From Epilithonimonas zeae (lineage in GTDB: Bacteria > Bacteroidota > Bacteroidia > Flavobacteriales > Weeksellaceae), in the NCBI RefSeq assembly GCF_900141765.1, contig NZ_FSRK01000002.1, positions 806,001 through 870,000 of the forward strand: a stretch of 64,000 nucleotides of DNA. The letters run 5' to 3'. Below the pieces are notes generated by a model. That model was not told the DNA's origin. It ran no database searches and saw nothing but the letters and a program-made list of their open reading frames with translations. The position numbers and the translations under genes are program-made. Shown piece after piece: positions 47,212 to 54,718 of the stretch (its first letter is position 1; each line of letters starts with the position of its first letter).

Positions 47212-48181
47212 CGTTTTGTGTTTCGTTTGGATGTAGAACCCAGATATCATCAAAGTAAGAAGAGCCGCTGTTGCCTGTCAAAACATAACCATAAGTTCCG
47301 AATGAGAATGCACAAGCACTTTCTCTGGAAGAACCTTCGAAGGCTGATCTTTCTGTCCAATCGTCTGTAGAAGGATTATATTCCCAAGTGGAGCTGGTAA
47401 CACCACTTACAGAACCTGTGGAAACATAGCCCAATCCGTTAGCTGAAAAAGCTGCAGTAGAAGCTCTGTTTTGAGTGTCATCATCGTTGCTCGTGTCTGC
47501 TTTTCTAGTCCAGGTTTCTGCCGATGGATCAAATGCCCAGAAATCTGCAACAAGACTGTTGTTATTGGTTCCGAATCCTACGTAAGCAATCCCGTTAATA
47601 ACGAAAGCTGCCCCGTCTCTTCTTTTAGATCCTCCTAAACTTACAATGCTGCTCCAGCTGGATGTTGCCTCGTCATATTTATAAAAATCTTTCAACTCAC
47701 TTCCATCGTATCCTGTTCCTACAAAACCTTTACTTCCTACTCCAAAAGCTAAAGCTGCGTATCGACCAGTTCCAGGAAAATCTGCAATCTGCGCCCAAGA
47801 ATTAGAAGAAGGATCGTATTTGTAAAAATCACTTAACTTGTTGAGACCATCGTATCCTGTCCCTACATAGCCATAAGAAGTGGTTGCGAAACCAACTGCA
47901 GAACTTCTTTTCACACCAGGGAAATCTGCTTTCTGAGTCCAGGAATTAGCATCCGGATTGTAGCTCCACAGATCATTATAATAATATTCGCCATCGTAAC
48001 CTCCGGTTAAATATCCTTTGCCATTTACCACAAACGCAGAAGCATTGGAACGTGGTTTACCGTCTAAATCTGAAACCCTTACCCAATTTCCTACCAACTC
48101 ATCATCATCATCATTTTTGCAACTTGATAATAAAAATATCCCTGCAAGAGCAAGGATTAAAACCGAAAGTCTTTTGTCCAT
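47201..48181 (-). CDS. Kelch-repeat lipoprotein
   Basis: Start ATG 48181 (MDKRLSVLILALAGIFLLSSC) gives 326 residues. After the lipid-anchored Cys comes KNDDDDE, an acidic stretch like the surface-export signal known for Bacteroidetes lipoproteins, so the protein may face outward. Six kelch-type blades follow (GKGYLTGGYDGEYYYNDLW, YGYVGTGYDGLNKLSDFYKY, KGFVGTGYDGSELKDFYKY and so on), with Gly-Tyr and Trp spacing that builds a beta-propeller. There are no galactose oxidase copper ligands that I can place. It is the first gene of a coupled group with DUF4907, then the kinase and regulator. Confidence 0.87.
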   Translation of the reverse strand: MDKRLSVLILALAGIFLLSSCKNDDDDELVGNWVRVSDLDGKPRSNASAFVVNGKGYLTGGYDGEYYYNDLWSYNPDANSWTQKADFPGVKRSSAVGFATTSYGYVGTGYDGLNKLSDFYKYDPSSNSWAQIADFPGTGRYAALAFGVGSKGFVGTGYDGSELKDFYKYDEATSSWSSIVSLGGSKRRDGAAFVINGIAYVGFGTNNNSLVADFWAFDPSAETWTRKADTSNDDDTQNRASTAAFSANGLGYVSTGSVSGVTSSTWEYNPSTDDWTERSAFEGSSRESACAFSFGTYGYVLTGNSGSSYFDDIWVLHPNETQNDDD

Positions 48182-48404
48182 TCTTATTTTTTGATGCAAA
48201 TGAATTTCATTCTCAGGATATTTGAAAATTTTTTAGACGAACGTGCATTTTTTATCGTTAAACTCATTTATTGTTTCGATGCTTTTTGAATTTTAATTTA
48301 AAATCAAATTGGTCTATATAAAATCACGACTTGTCGAAAACTAACAGTGAAAGGAAGAAAAAATTTTAGCCCTAGCTTGCACGCCCGTATGTTTACAGAA
48401 AAAA

Positions 48405-49748
48405 ATGTACAAATATGTCTTGTTGTGTGTTACAATTCTCCTTCTCTATTCCTGTGAAAGAGAAAGTAACACTTATGAAGTAGGAAACTCCTTGGTGTCT
48501 GCCCAGTCCAAAGTAGTTATGATAGATACGCTCACGCTGAAAATGTCAACTATAATGAAGGATTCTGTGATTACATCAGGGAAAAGCGCAATGTTGGTGG
48601 GGAATATCAAAGATAATACATTTGGAAAAGTAACGTCTGCTTCTCTTTTTGAACTCACGCCGTCCAGTTATTCTTTGGCGACAACGACCAATGTTGTTTT
48701 TGATTCTATAGTAATGTATCTAACGAATAATGATTTCTATTATGGAGATACGCTCAAAACCTTCAAGATGGATGTTCATCCGTTGGAGAATAGAATCAAA
48801 CTTAATAATGGTTATCTTTATAATAACAGTTATTTCAAATATTCCTCTACTTCAATAGGAAGTGCAGAATTTCTTCCAAGACCTAATACAGACAGTAGTT
48901 TTGTTAAGATCAGGTTGGATCAATCTTACGGTCTTGGAATCTTTAATCTATTAAAAAGTAAGGATGCAAGCAGCCAGGAATATTTTCTTAATTTTTATAA
49001 AGGTTTAGCATTGGTTCCGTCTTCTGATAATAATGCAATGCTGCGTTTTGGGATTAATTCTTCTTATCAGGTTCAGATTAGTAAAACAACTAAAGAAAAA
49101 GTATCAAATACAGTCAGACTATATTATCATACAGCTTCAGTTAACGGAACAGAAGAAGTAAAATATACATTAGATATCAATCCGAGTACATCTTATTCCT
49201 ACAACAAAATCCAAAGTGATTTTTCAGGTTCAGAATTGGCTAATCTAAGTCCTATAAATCCCATCGAAGCTAAAAATCTGGGAAATAAAACTTATCTGAT
49301 GGCAGGAATTGGTGTTTATACTAAAGTTGAGATTCCTTATCTGAAAAGTCTGAAAAGCCTTTATAACAATTATAAAATTATCAGTGCCAATCTTGCTTTG
49401 AGTCCTGTTGCTGGATATTATTCTAAAAATTTTTATAACCCGAGCCCACTTTATTATTACCTCGGAGATAAAAAGAATAATATAGCTTCCACTTTTTTAC
49501 AAACTGATGGAACTACAGAAATTCAAGTTAGCCTATCCGATGAAAGTGAGTTTCAAAATGATTATGGTTATAGTTTGGATATGCTCAGTTATGTCAATAA
49601 TATCCTGTCAGAAACTTCAGATTCCAATTATAATGTTCTGATTTATCCATCTTCTTATCTGGATGTCCTCTCTGGTAAAGTCGTGTTTGGAAGCCAAAAG
49701 AACAATACCAATCCGGCAAAACTTAAACTTTATATGTTAGGTTATTAA
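48405..49748 (+). CDS. DUF4270 family lipoprotein
   Basis: The 447-residue protein has a lipoprotein signal (YVLLCVTILLLYSCERESN) followed by acidic residues. The DUF4270 core begins at TLTLKMSTIMKDSVITSGK and AMLVGNIKDNTFGKVTSASL. This is a widespread Bacteroidetes surface or periplasmic protein of unknown function, beta-rich and about 450 residues long. It is divergent from the kelch group and followed 11 bp later by an outer-membrane barrel gene. Confidence 0.9.
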   Translation: MYKYVLLCVTILLLYSCERESNTYEVGNSLVSAQSKVVMIDTLTLKMSTIMKDSVITSGKSAMLVGNIKDNTFGKVTSASLFELTPSSYSLATTTNVVFDSIVMYLTNNDFYYGDTLKTFKMDVHPLENRIKLNNGYLYNNSYFKYSSTSIGSAEFLPRPNTDSSFVKIRLDQSYGLGIFNLLKSKDASSQEYFLNFYKGLALVPSSDNNAMLRFGINSSYQVQISKTTKEKVSNTVRLYYHTASVNGTEEVKYTLDINPSTSYSYNKIQSDFSGSELANLSPINPIEAKNLGNKTYLMAGIGVYTKVEIPYLKSLKSLYNNYKIISANLALSPVAGYYSKNFYNPSPLYYYLGDKKNNIASTFLQTDGTTEIQVSLSDESEFQNDYGYSLDMLSYVNNILSETSDSNYNVLIYPSSYLDVLSGKVVFGSQKNNTNPAKLKLYMLGY

Positions 49749-49759
49749 TTCAGAATTTT

Positions 49760-50989
49760 ATGAATCAGAATATTAAAATATTGATGTTTCTTGCAATTAT
49801 TGTTATGCAAAAAGCATTGGCACAAGAATCTTCTCCCTATTCTTATTTCGGCATTGGAACGATGAATAATGTAGATAATGCAAGGAATATTGCTTTAGGA
49901 AATACGGGTATTGCTTTAGAATCACCAGATTATATTAATTCAAAAAATCCGGCATCTATTACAACAATAGGGATGCAGAATGTGATTTTTGATGTCAGCG
50001 GTTTACTGAAAAGTAATACGATTTCCAGTAATCAAGGAAAAGACAGAAGAATTAACGGAAATTTTACCAATCTTGGTTTGGCTATGAGGATTAGCAATAG
50101 ATTTTCTGTAGGAGCAGGTGTCCAGCCATCTACTTCTACAGAATATAAATTTGTTTCTACAATCCCAGTAGAAGGAACTTCTGGTACTTATCCCATTACT
50201 TATGAAGGAAGTGGCGGAATTACCAATCTCGGTGTTACTTTAGGTTATAAGATTGATAACAACTGGAGTATTGGAGGGAAAGCGAAGAATAATTTTGGAA
50301 CTATTATCCGCAAAGAAATCATTACTACCAATTCTGAACTCGAAATTAGTCGGAATATAAGATATACTGGCTTTAGTTATGGTTTGGGAACTCAATTCAA
50401 TAAATATTTTCAAAAAGAAAGACTTCAGTTGACTTTGGGAGCTATCATTAATTTCAAAAGTAATTTAAATGCAAAAGGAGAAGCTGTTTATACAGAAAAC
50501 AGAGATTATAACAATAGTATCACAACAAAGTTAACTTCAAAAGATTCTACACTTCCTCTAGAAATGGGAGTTGGAGTAAGTATTTTGAAAAACGACAGAT
50601 ATAGATTCAGTTTTGATTTTACGCAGAGCAATTGGAATGAAGTTAAAAACACAGTTACAAACGAAAAATACTACAGGCAGCAAGTCTATGGTTTAGGTTT
50701 TGAGCTTCTTCCGCAAAGAAAAAACAGTCAGATTCTTTCAGAGAATTTAATTTATCGAGTTGGACTCAATTACGACACAGGGTATTTTAAAGTTAATAAC
50801 CGTGAAATCAATAAAATGGAAGCAATGGTTGGATTAGGAATTCCGATGAACAAAATCATTTTGAATGTAGGATATGGCTATGGCAAACGAGGCATTTTTA
50901 CTAATGCAGCCATAAAAGAGAATTATCATAGTTTAAATCTTAGTATAGATTTTCTAGACAAATGGTTTGCGAAAAGATATATTAATTAA
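49760..50989 (+). CDS. Outer-membrane beta-barrel protein, FadL/OMPP1-like
   Basis: The 409-residue protein has a signal peptide ending at KALAQES, an N-terminal segment SPYSYFGIGTMNNVDNARNIALGNTG with ASIT just after (the FadL-like plug/hatch start), and alternating beta strands to the C-terminus (INKIILNVGYGYGKRG). It lies 11 bp after the DUF4270 gene, so the two are co-transcribed. I infer that the barrel and the DUF4270 lipoprotein form one outer-membrane unit. The substrate is not known. Confidence 0.8.
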   Translation: MNQNIKILMFLAIIVMQKALAQESSPYSYFGIGTMNNVDNARNIALGNTGIALESPDYINSKNPASITTIGMQNVIFDVSGLLKSNTISSNQGKDRRINGNFTNLGLAMRISNRFSVGAGVQPSTSTEYKFVSTIPVEGTSGTYPITYEGSGGITNLGVTLGYKIDNNWSIGGKAKNNFGTIIRKEIITTNSELEISRNIRYTGFSYGLGTQFNKYFQKERLQLTLGAIINFKSNLNAKGEAVYTENRDYNNSITTKLTSKDSTLPLEMGVGVSILKNDRYRFSFDFTQSNWNEVKNTVTNEKYYRQQVYGLGFELLPQRKNSQILSENLIYRVGLNYDTGYFKVNNREINKMEAMVGLGIPMNKIILNVGYGYGKRGIFTNAAIKENYHSLNLSIDFLDKWFAKRYIN

Positions 50990-51389
50990 GACAAGATATA
51001 TCCATTTAAAAACAAAAACTCCATTGTAATCAATGGAGTTTTTGTTTGCCAATAGTGCTTTAATCTTTTAGACCTGTTTTTTTAAAGATAAAAACAGCAC
51101 AGACAATTTGAAAATTAATTTATCAATACAATATCTTCTTCTGAAATACAACATTGATGTGGAATGAATGCCGCAAAAGAGTACTTATTTTGGCTTGTTT
51201 TTTATGAACTCAAAAATGTTATTTTACAAATTAAGAATATTGTAAATCAGAATTTTATTGAATTTTAGTGTAGAATTATATCAGAAAAAATTCTATACTT
51301 TTTTCGCATAAGGAAATTCATAATTATATTTTTGAGAGACAAATCAGTGCTAACACGGCATAATAAAAATATAATTAAAGAAATTATCT
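50990..51389. other. 400-bp gap before the AraC-type gene
   Basis: It holds the terminator of the DUF4270-barrel operon near 51014-51044 and a possible -7 TATTTTTG at 51327-51334. No credible gene; the longest open stretches are about 25 codons. Confidence 0.6.
51014..51044 (+). terminator. Terminator of the DUF4270-barrel operon
   Basis: AAAAACTCCATTG pairs with CAATGGAGTTTTT around TAAT, shortly after the barrel gene. Confidence 0.8.
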
Positions 51390-52325
51390 ATGAGTCTGCG
51401 ACCTCTCTTTCCTATGAAATATAATGTTTTTTCTTGGGCAAGACAGCCTCACCAACCAAAATTAGGACTCAAATTTTCCCTCTTTTTCTTCTTCGTTTTT
51501 CTTTCATTTTTTACAACCAAAGCCCAAAGTATAAGTCCAGAAAATAGAGATTGCATTAAGTTAATATGTAAGACTTTTTCTATCATTAATTATAAAAGTG
51601 AATTGGGTAGTGAAGCTTTGAAGGAACTCACAAATATTTCAAAATTTGATCATAATAGCAGTATAAAAAAAGTAACTGTCCAAATTCCGACTCAGCAGAT
51701 TATAAAAGATAATGACACGAACTCAAAAAAGACAATCACAAAATTAGTTTACACTGCAATAGGGATTCTTGCGTTGGGGGCAATTTTATTTTTTATTTAT
51801 CGTAAAAGGAACAATTCTTTATTACATACAAAATACAAAGGTCTTTTAGATAAAATTCAGATTCAACAAAAAACTGAAATTCCAGATCTATCAGACGTTC
51901 AGGATGAAAATATTCCAAAAGAACAATCCAGTAATATTGCAGATGAGACTTTTAATGCAATTTTAAAAAAGATAATCAAGTTTGAAAATTCTGATAAATA
52001 TCTAAAGAAAGATATCAACCTAACTTGGCTTTCCAACCATTTGAATACAAATACCAAATATTTATCAGAAGTTATAAAAGTCCATCGAAATAAAAGCTTC
52101 AATAACTATATCAATGGGCTTAGAATAGAGTATATCACCAGACAATTGTACGAAAATCCAGTTTACAGAGAATATAAAATCACTTATCTCGCCGAAGAAT
52201 GCGGCTATGCGTCGCCGCAGGTTTTTGTGATTGCGTTTAAAAGGGAAACGGGCGTTACGCCATCTTATTTTATAGAGCAATTGAAAGATCAGTCAAACGA
52301 AAATTATCAGGAATCGATATCATAA
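51390..52325 (+). CDS. Membrane-anchored AraC-family transcription regulator
   Basis: The 311-residue protein has an N-terminal hydrophobic segment (FSLFFFFVFLSFFTTKAQS) that looks like a signal or anchor, about 75 outside residues, a second membrane helix (VYTAIGILALGAILFFIY), a charged linker, and a C-terminal AraC helix-turn-helix (LTWLSNHLNTNTKYLSEVIK and ITYLAEECGYASPQVFVIAF). In most relatives of this architecture the outside part is a long TPR domain. Here it is very short, so the sensing part may have been lost. The alternative start at 51414 (MKYNVF) removes 8 residues. Targets unknown. Confidence 0.85.
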   Translation: MSLRPLFPMKYNVFSWARQPHQPKLGLKFSLFFFFVFLSFFTTKAQSISPENRDCIKLICKTFSIINYKSELGSEALKELTNISKFDHNSSIKKVTVQIPTQQIIKDNDTNSKKTITKLVYTAIGILALGAILFFIYRKRNNSLLHTKYKGLLDKIQIQQKTEIPDLSDVQDENIPKEQSSNIADETFNAILKKIIKFENSDKYLKKDINLTWLSNHLNTNTKYLSEVIKVHRNKSFNNYINGLRIEYITRQLYENPVYREYKITYLAEECGYASPQVFVIAFKRETGVTPSYFIEQLKDQSNENYQESIS

Positions 52326-52358
52326 AAAAACACTCTTCGTTGGAAGATTGTTTTTTTT
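52326..52358 (+). terminator. Terminator of the AraC-type gene
   Basis: AACACTCTTC pairs with GAAGATTGTT (one mismatch) around GTTG, followed by a run of eight T. Confidence 0.7.
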
Positions 52359-52380
52359 GTGGAGTTGGAGGAATATGAAC
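52359..52380 (-). repeat. Degenerate copy of the tmRNA 3' end, candidate attachment-site remnant
   Basis: GTGGAGTTGGAGG at 52359-52371 is identical to 54721-54733, the acceptor/T-arm end of the tmRNA gene. The next nine bases match at six positions including GAAC of the T-loop. Both copies have the same orientation, as expected for attL/attR after integration at the 3' end of ssrA. Confidence 0.6.
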
Positions 52381-52691
52381 TATATTTCAGTGGCGATTTT
52401 CCCAGAATGCGAATTGAAATTATTGGTCAATTTCAGTAGGTTTTCAATCTTGATAAACAGTGTTCGTAGTTCTATTTAGCATAAACTTTTTAAGGTTATA
52501 AAAGAATTTCAGTAGCTTACTTTCTAAAATTTTTACAAGCAAAAATATTATGCCTGATGCGTAAAGGCTTTTTTTTTAAATATTGTGATGCTGACAAATG
52601 TTTTCCTGACTTCTCAAATGATGGTTTCACGATAATAGGTCAAATTCAATTTATATCAGCTAAGAATTATATTAAGTTCATCATTCTCCAA

Positions 52692-52751
52692 ATGTATGTA
52701 TGTATGTATGTATGTATGTATGTATGTATGTATGTATGTATGTATGTATGT
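52692..52751. repeat. Tetranucleotide microsatellite (ATGT)15
   Basis: Exactly 15 uninterrupted copies of ATGT (60 bp). The tract has no stop codon in any of six frames. Perfect tetranucleotide tracts of this length are rare in bacteria and usually mark phase-variable sites. It is 264 bp upstream of the ATG of the secreted protein at 53016. Confidence 0.97.
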
Positions 52752-53015
52752 TAGAGAACATATTAATTTTATATCTTTTTTGAAATCGAGGGAAAAAAAA
52801 TTAAAGATTATTTGGGCCAATTCTTAAACAATAAATTGGAGGTAACTGGCGTGGAGAAAGAAATGTTTTATCGTATTACCTTGTGATAATATAATGTTCA
52901 TAAAACATTATTTATGTTAAATTAACATTAATAGTTTGTAATAATTCAAGTATTATATAAGAAAATTGAATTTATCAAAATTCTTTATTAACTTTAACAC
53001 AAATAATTAACCAAT

Positions 53016-54206
53016 ATGAAAACTTTTTTAACAGCATTTTTACTGTGGACATTCCATTTTAATTGTACAGCTCAATGGGTAGAACTGAATGTGGGTAACG
53101 TGAGTGCAACGTTTACGGATGTTTATGCCATAACACCAGATATTGTGGTGGTTGTAGGCTCCAATGGAACTATTCTCAAAACGACGGACGGTGGCACAAC
53201 GTGGCAACAGAAAACCTCTGGGACTAACCGATATTTACAAAAGATTCGTTTCTCTAATTCCAATATAGGATATATCATTGGCGACCAGGGGACTCTCTTA
53301 AAAACAACAGATGGAGGCGAAAGCTGGACTTCTATTAACACAGGTTACTCAGAGTATTTTGCATCCCTATCTCCTGTAGGTGATAATGTGGTATATATCG
53401 CTTATGAAGAACATCTACTGAAAAGTGAAGATGGTGGAATAACTTGGCAAAATTATCCTTTGGATTTTTATATTGGTGACATACAGTTTTTAACACCAGA
53501 AATTGGTTACTCATCAAAAAGTAACGGGGGAATGTTAAAATCTGAAAATGGTGGTGAAACTTGGCATGATACAGCAGGTTCATCTTCTTTTCATTTTATT
53601 AATAATACGACAGGATTTTGCTATTTGGAAGGCTTAAAAAAAACGAACAATGGGGGGGATAACTTTATACAGCTAGGTTATGGAAGTAAAAGCCTTAAAA
53701 AAATCTTAGCTATTAATGATAATGCAGTTTGGGGTATTCTTTGGCCAACAATGAACGGAATAGGTGAAGGTATAGTAAAAATGAGTTACAACCCTGAAAA
53801 TGGATATACCGAATCTTATGAATATGATAGTGAAACACAAAGGAAGTTATCCTTTTATTTCAGTAATGAAAAGTTAGGTTATGCAGTAGGTTATAAAAAT
53901 GATAAAGGTGCTATCTGGAAAAACACTACAGGAGAAATTATGACAACTAATGAGACTGCAATTAAAAATTTAATAAGCATCTATCCAAATCCTACTTCTA
54001 ATGAGGTTAATATTGATTTGAGCAAGTTATCAACTGATAATGTGGAAGTTTCTATTGTTGATGTTACCGGCGGGTTAATGTATTTAAAATCAAATATGTC
54101 AGACAAAAAAATTAAAATAAATACTTCAAACTTCGTTAAAGGACTTTATGTACTTACAATTAAAACAAAACATCAAAAATTCTCTCAGAAGTTAATTATT
54201 AGATAA
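53016..54206 (+). CDS. Ycf48/BNR-repeat secreted protein with T9SS sorting domain
   Basis: The 396-residue protein has a signal peptide (MKTFLTAFLLWTFHFNCTAQ) and a beta-propeller made of Asp-box-like repeats (GTILKTTDGGTTWQQ, GTLLKTTDGGESWTS, HLLKSEDGGITWQN, GMLKSENGGETWHD), as in Ycf48/HCF136-like and sialidase-like propellers. Its end is a T9SS sorting domain (IYPNPTSNEVNIDLS, ending FSQKLIIR). No catalytic residues were recognised. A binding or adhesive role at the surface is a guess. It lies inside the proposed tmRNA-linked island and downstream of the microsatellite. Confidence 0.85.
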   Translation: MKTFLTAFLLWTFHFNCTAQWVELNVGNVSATFTDVYAITPDIVVVVGSNGTILKTTDGGTTWQQKTSGTNRYLQKIRFSNSNIGYIIGDQGTLLKTTDGGESWTSINTGYSEYFASLSPVGDNVVYIAYEEHLLKSEDGGITWQNYPLDFYIGDIQFLTPEIGYSSKSNGGMLKSENGGETWHDTAGSSSFHFINNTTGFCYLEGLKKTNNGGDNFIQLGYGSKSLKKILAINDNAVWGILWPTMNGIGEGIVKMSYNPENGYTESYEYDSETQRKLSFYFSNEKLGYAVGYKNDKGAIWKNTTGEIMTTNETAIKNLISIYPNPTSNEVNIDLSKLSTDNVEVSIVDVTGGLMYLKSNMSDKKIKINTSNFVKGLYVLTIKTKHQKFSQKLIIR

Positions 54207-54217
54207 AATGAACTACC

Positions 54218-54391
54218 ATGAAAAAACTCTACACCGTTCTTCTACTGTTGATCGCAATAGAAGTGTATACACAAGTCTCATATTCATATGTAACACAGTC
54301 TTCTGGTTTCCAAATCGTAACCGAAGGTTCTTACAAAGTAGTTAAAAATGAGCAAAGGGACGGCTTTACTACACAAGTGGGAGCGCCTTAA
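54218..54391 (+). CDS. Small secreted protein, 57 residues
   Basis: This ORF starts MKKLYTVLLLLIAIEVYTQ, a clear signal peptide, and leaves a mature peptide of about 38 residues (VSYSYVTQSSGFQIVTEGSY, ending TTQVGAP). It begins 11 bp after the stop of the Ycf48-like gene and is followed by a terminator, so it is probably the second gene of that operon. I do not recognise a family. It could be complete or a leftover N-terminus of a longer protein; the terminator right after it favours complete. Confidence 0.6.
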   Translation: MKKLYTVLLLLIAIEVYTQVSYSYVTQSSGFQIVTEGSYKVVKNEQRDGFTTQVGAP

Positions 54392-54402
54392 TCATTACAA
54401 TT

Positions 54403-54441
54403 TAAAAAAAGCCTTGAAAATCAAATCTAAAGGCTTTTTTT
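54403..54441 (+). terminator. Terminator after the small secreted protein gene
   Basis: AAAAAAAGCCTT pairs with AAGGCTTTTTTT around a 14-nt loop. Confidence 0.75.
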
Positions 54442-54683
54442 ACACATACGAAAAAATATATAAGATTCATTTCGATGGTTTATAGTTAGATTTCAATAAG
54501 TGTGTAGATTGCTTAATAAATTATGCTCGGCGGTTTCAAAGGAAAAATGTAAAAGGAAACAAAGCATCCATTACGAGACAAAACTGTCGTTTTATGGTGA
54601 AGAAAATAAATTTTTGCCTGAATCTTTTCCAAGGAGAGAAAAATGTTAAATCTATACTAGCGCCTAAAATGGCGCCTTGAAAT

Positions 54684-54718
54684 AAAAAACCCTATAAATC
54701 AGTTGATTACAGGGTTTT
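54684..54718 (-). terminator. Terminator of tmRNA
   Basis: Read on the minus strand, AAAACCCTGTAATC pairs through AACCCT/AGGGTT with a T run after it, directly past the CCA end of the tmRNA. Confidence 0.65.

Larger units (their letters stand above)
52326..53015. other. 690-bp gap: terminator, tmRNA-like fragment, microsatellite
   Basis: From left to right it holds the AraC-gene terminator, a degenerate copy of the tmRNA 3' end (52359-52380), AT-rich sequence with no recognisable gene, the (ATGT)15 tract, and the AT-rich upstream region of the secreted protein at 53016. The open frame running through the tract is judged not to be a gene. Confidence 0.7.
54392..54718. other. 327-bp gap between the small secreted gene and tmRNA
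   Basis: It holds the terminator of the small gene, AT-rich sequence without a recognisable gene, a short GC-rich inverted repeat (GCGCC-TAAAAT-GGCGC near 54660) and the terminator of tmRNA. An integrase remnant was looked for by eye and not identified. Confidence 0.6.

Noticed and set aside
52374-52690. Integrase or transposase remnant next to the tmRNA-like fragment
   Set aside because: A minus-strand frame of about 40 codons (KPSFEKSGKHLSASQYLKKK) can be read, but I could not match it to any known family.
52557-52754. Open frame ending in repeated Met-Tyr-Val-Cys
   Set aside because: The repetitive part is only the translation of the ATGT microsatellite, and the upstream part has no recognisable features. 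It is kept as a question in the microsatellite finding, not as a gene.
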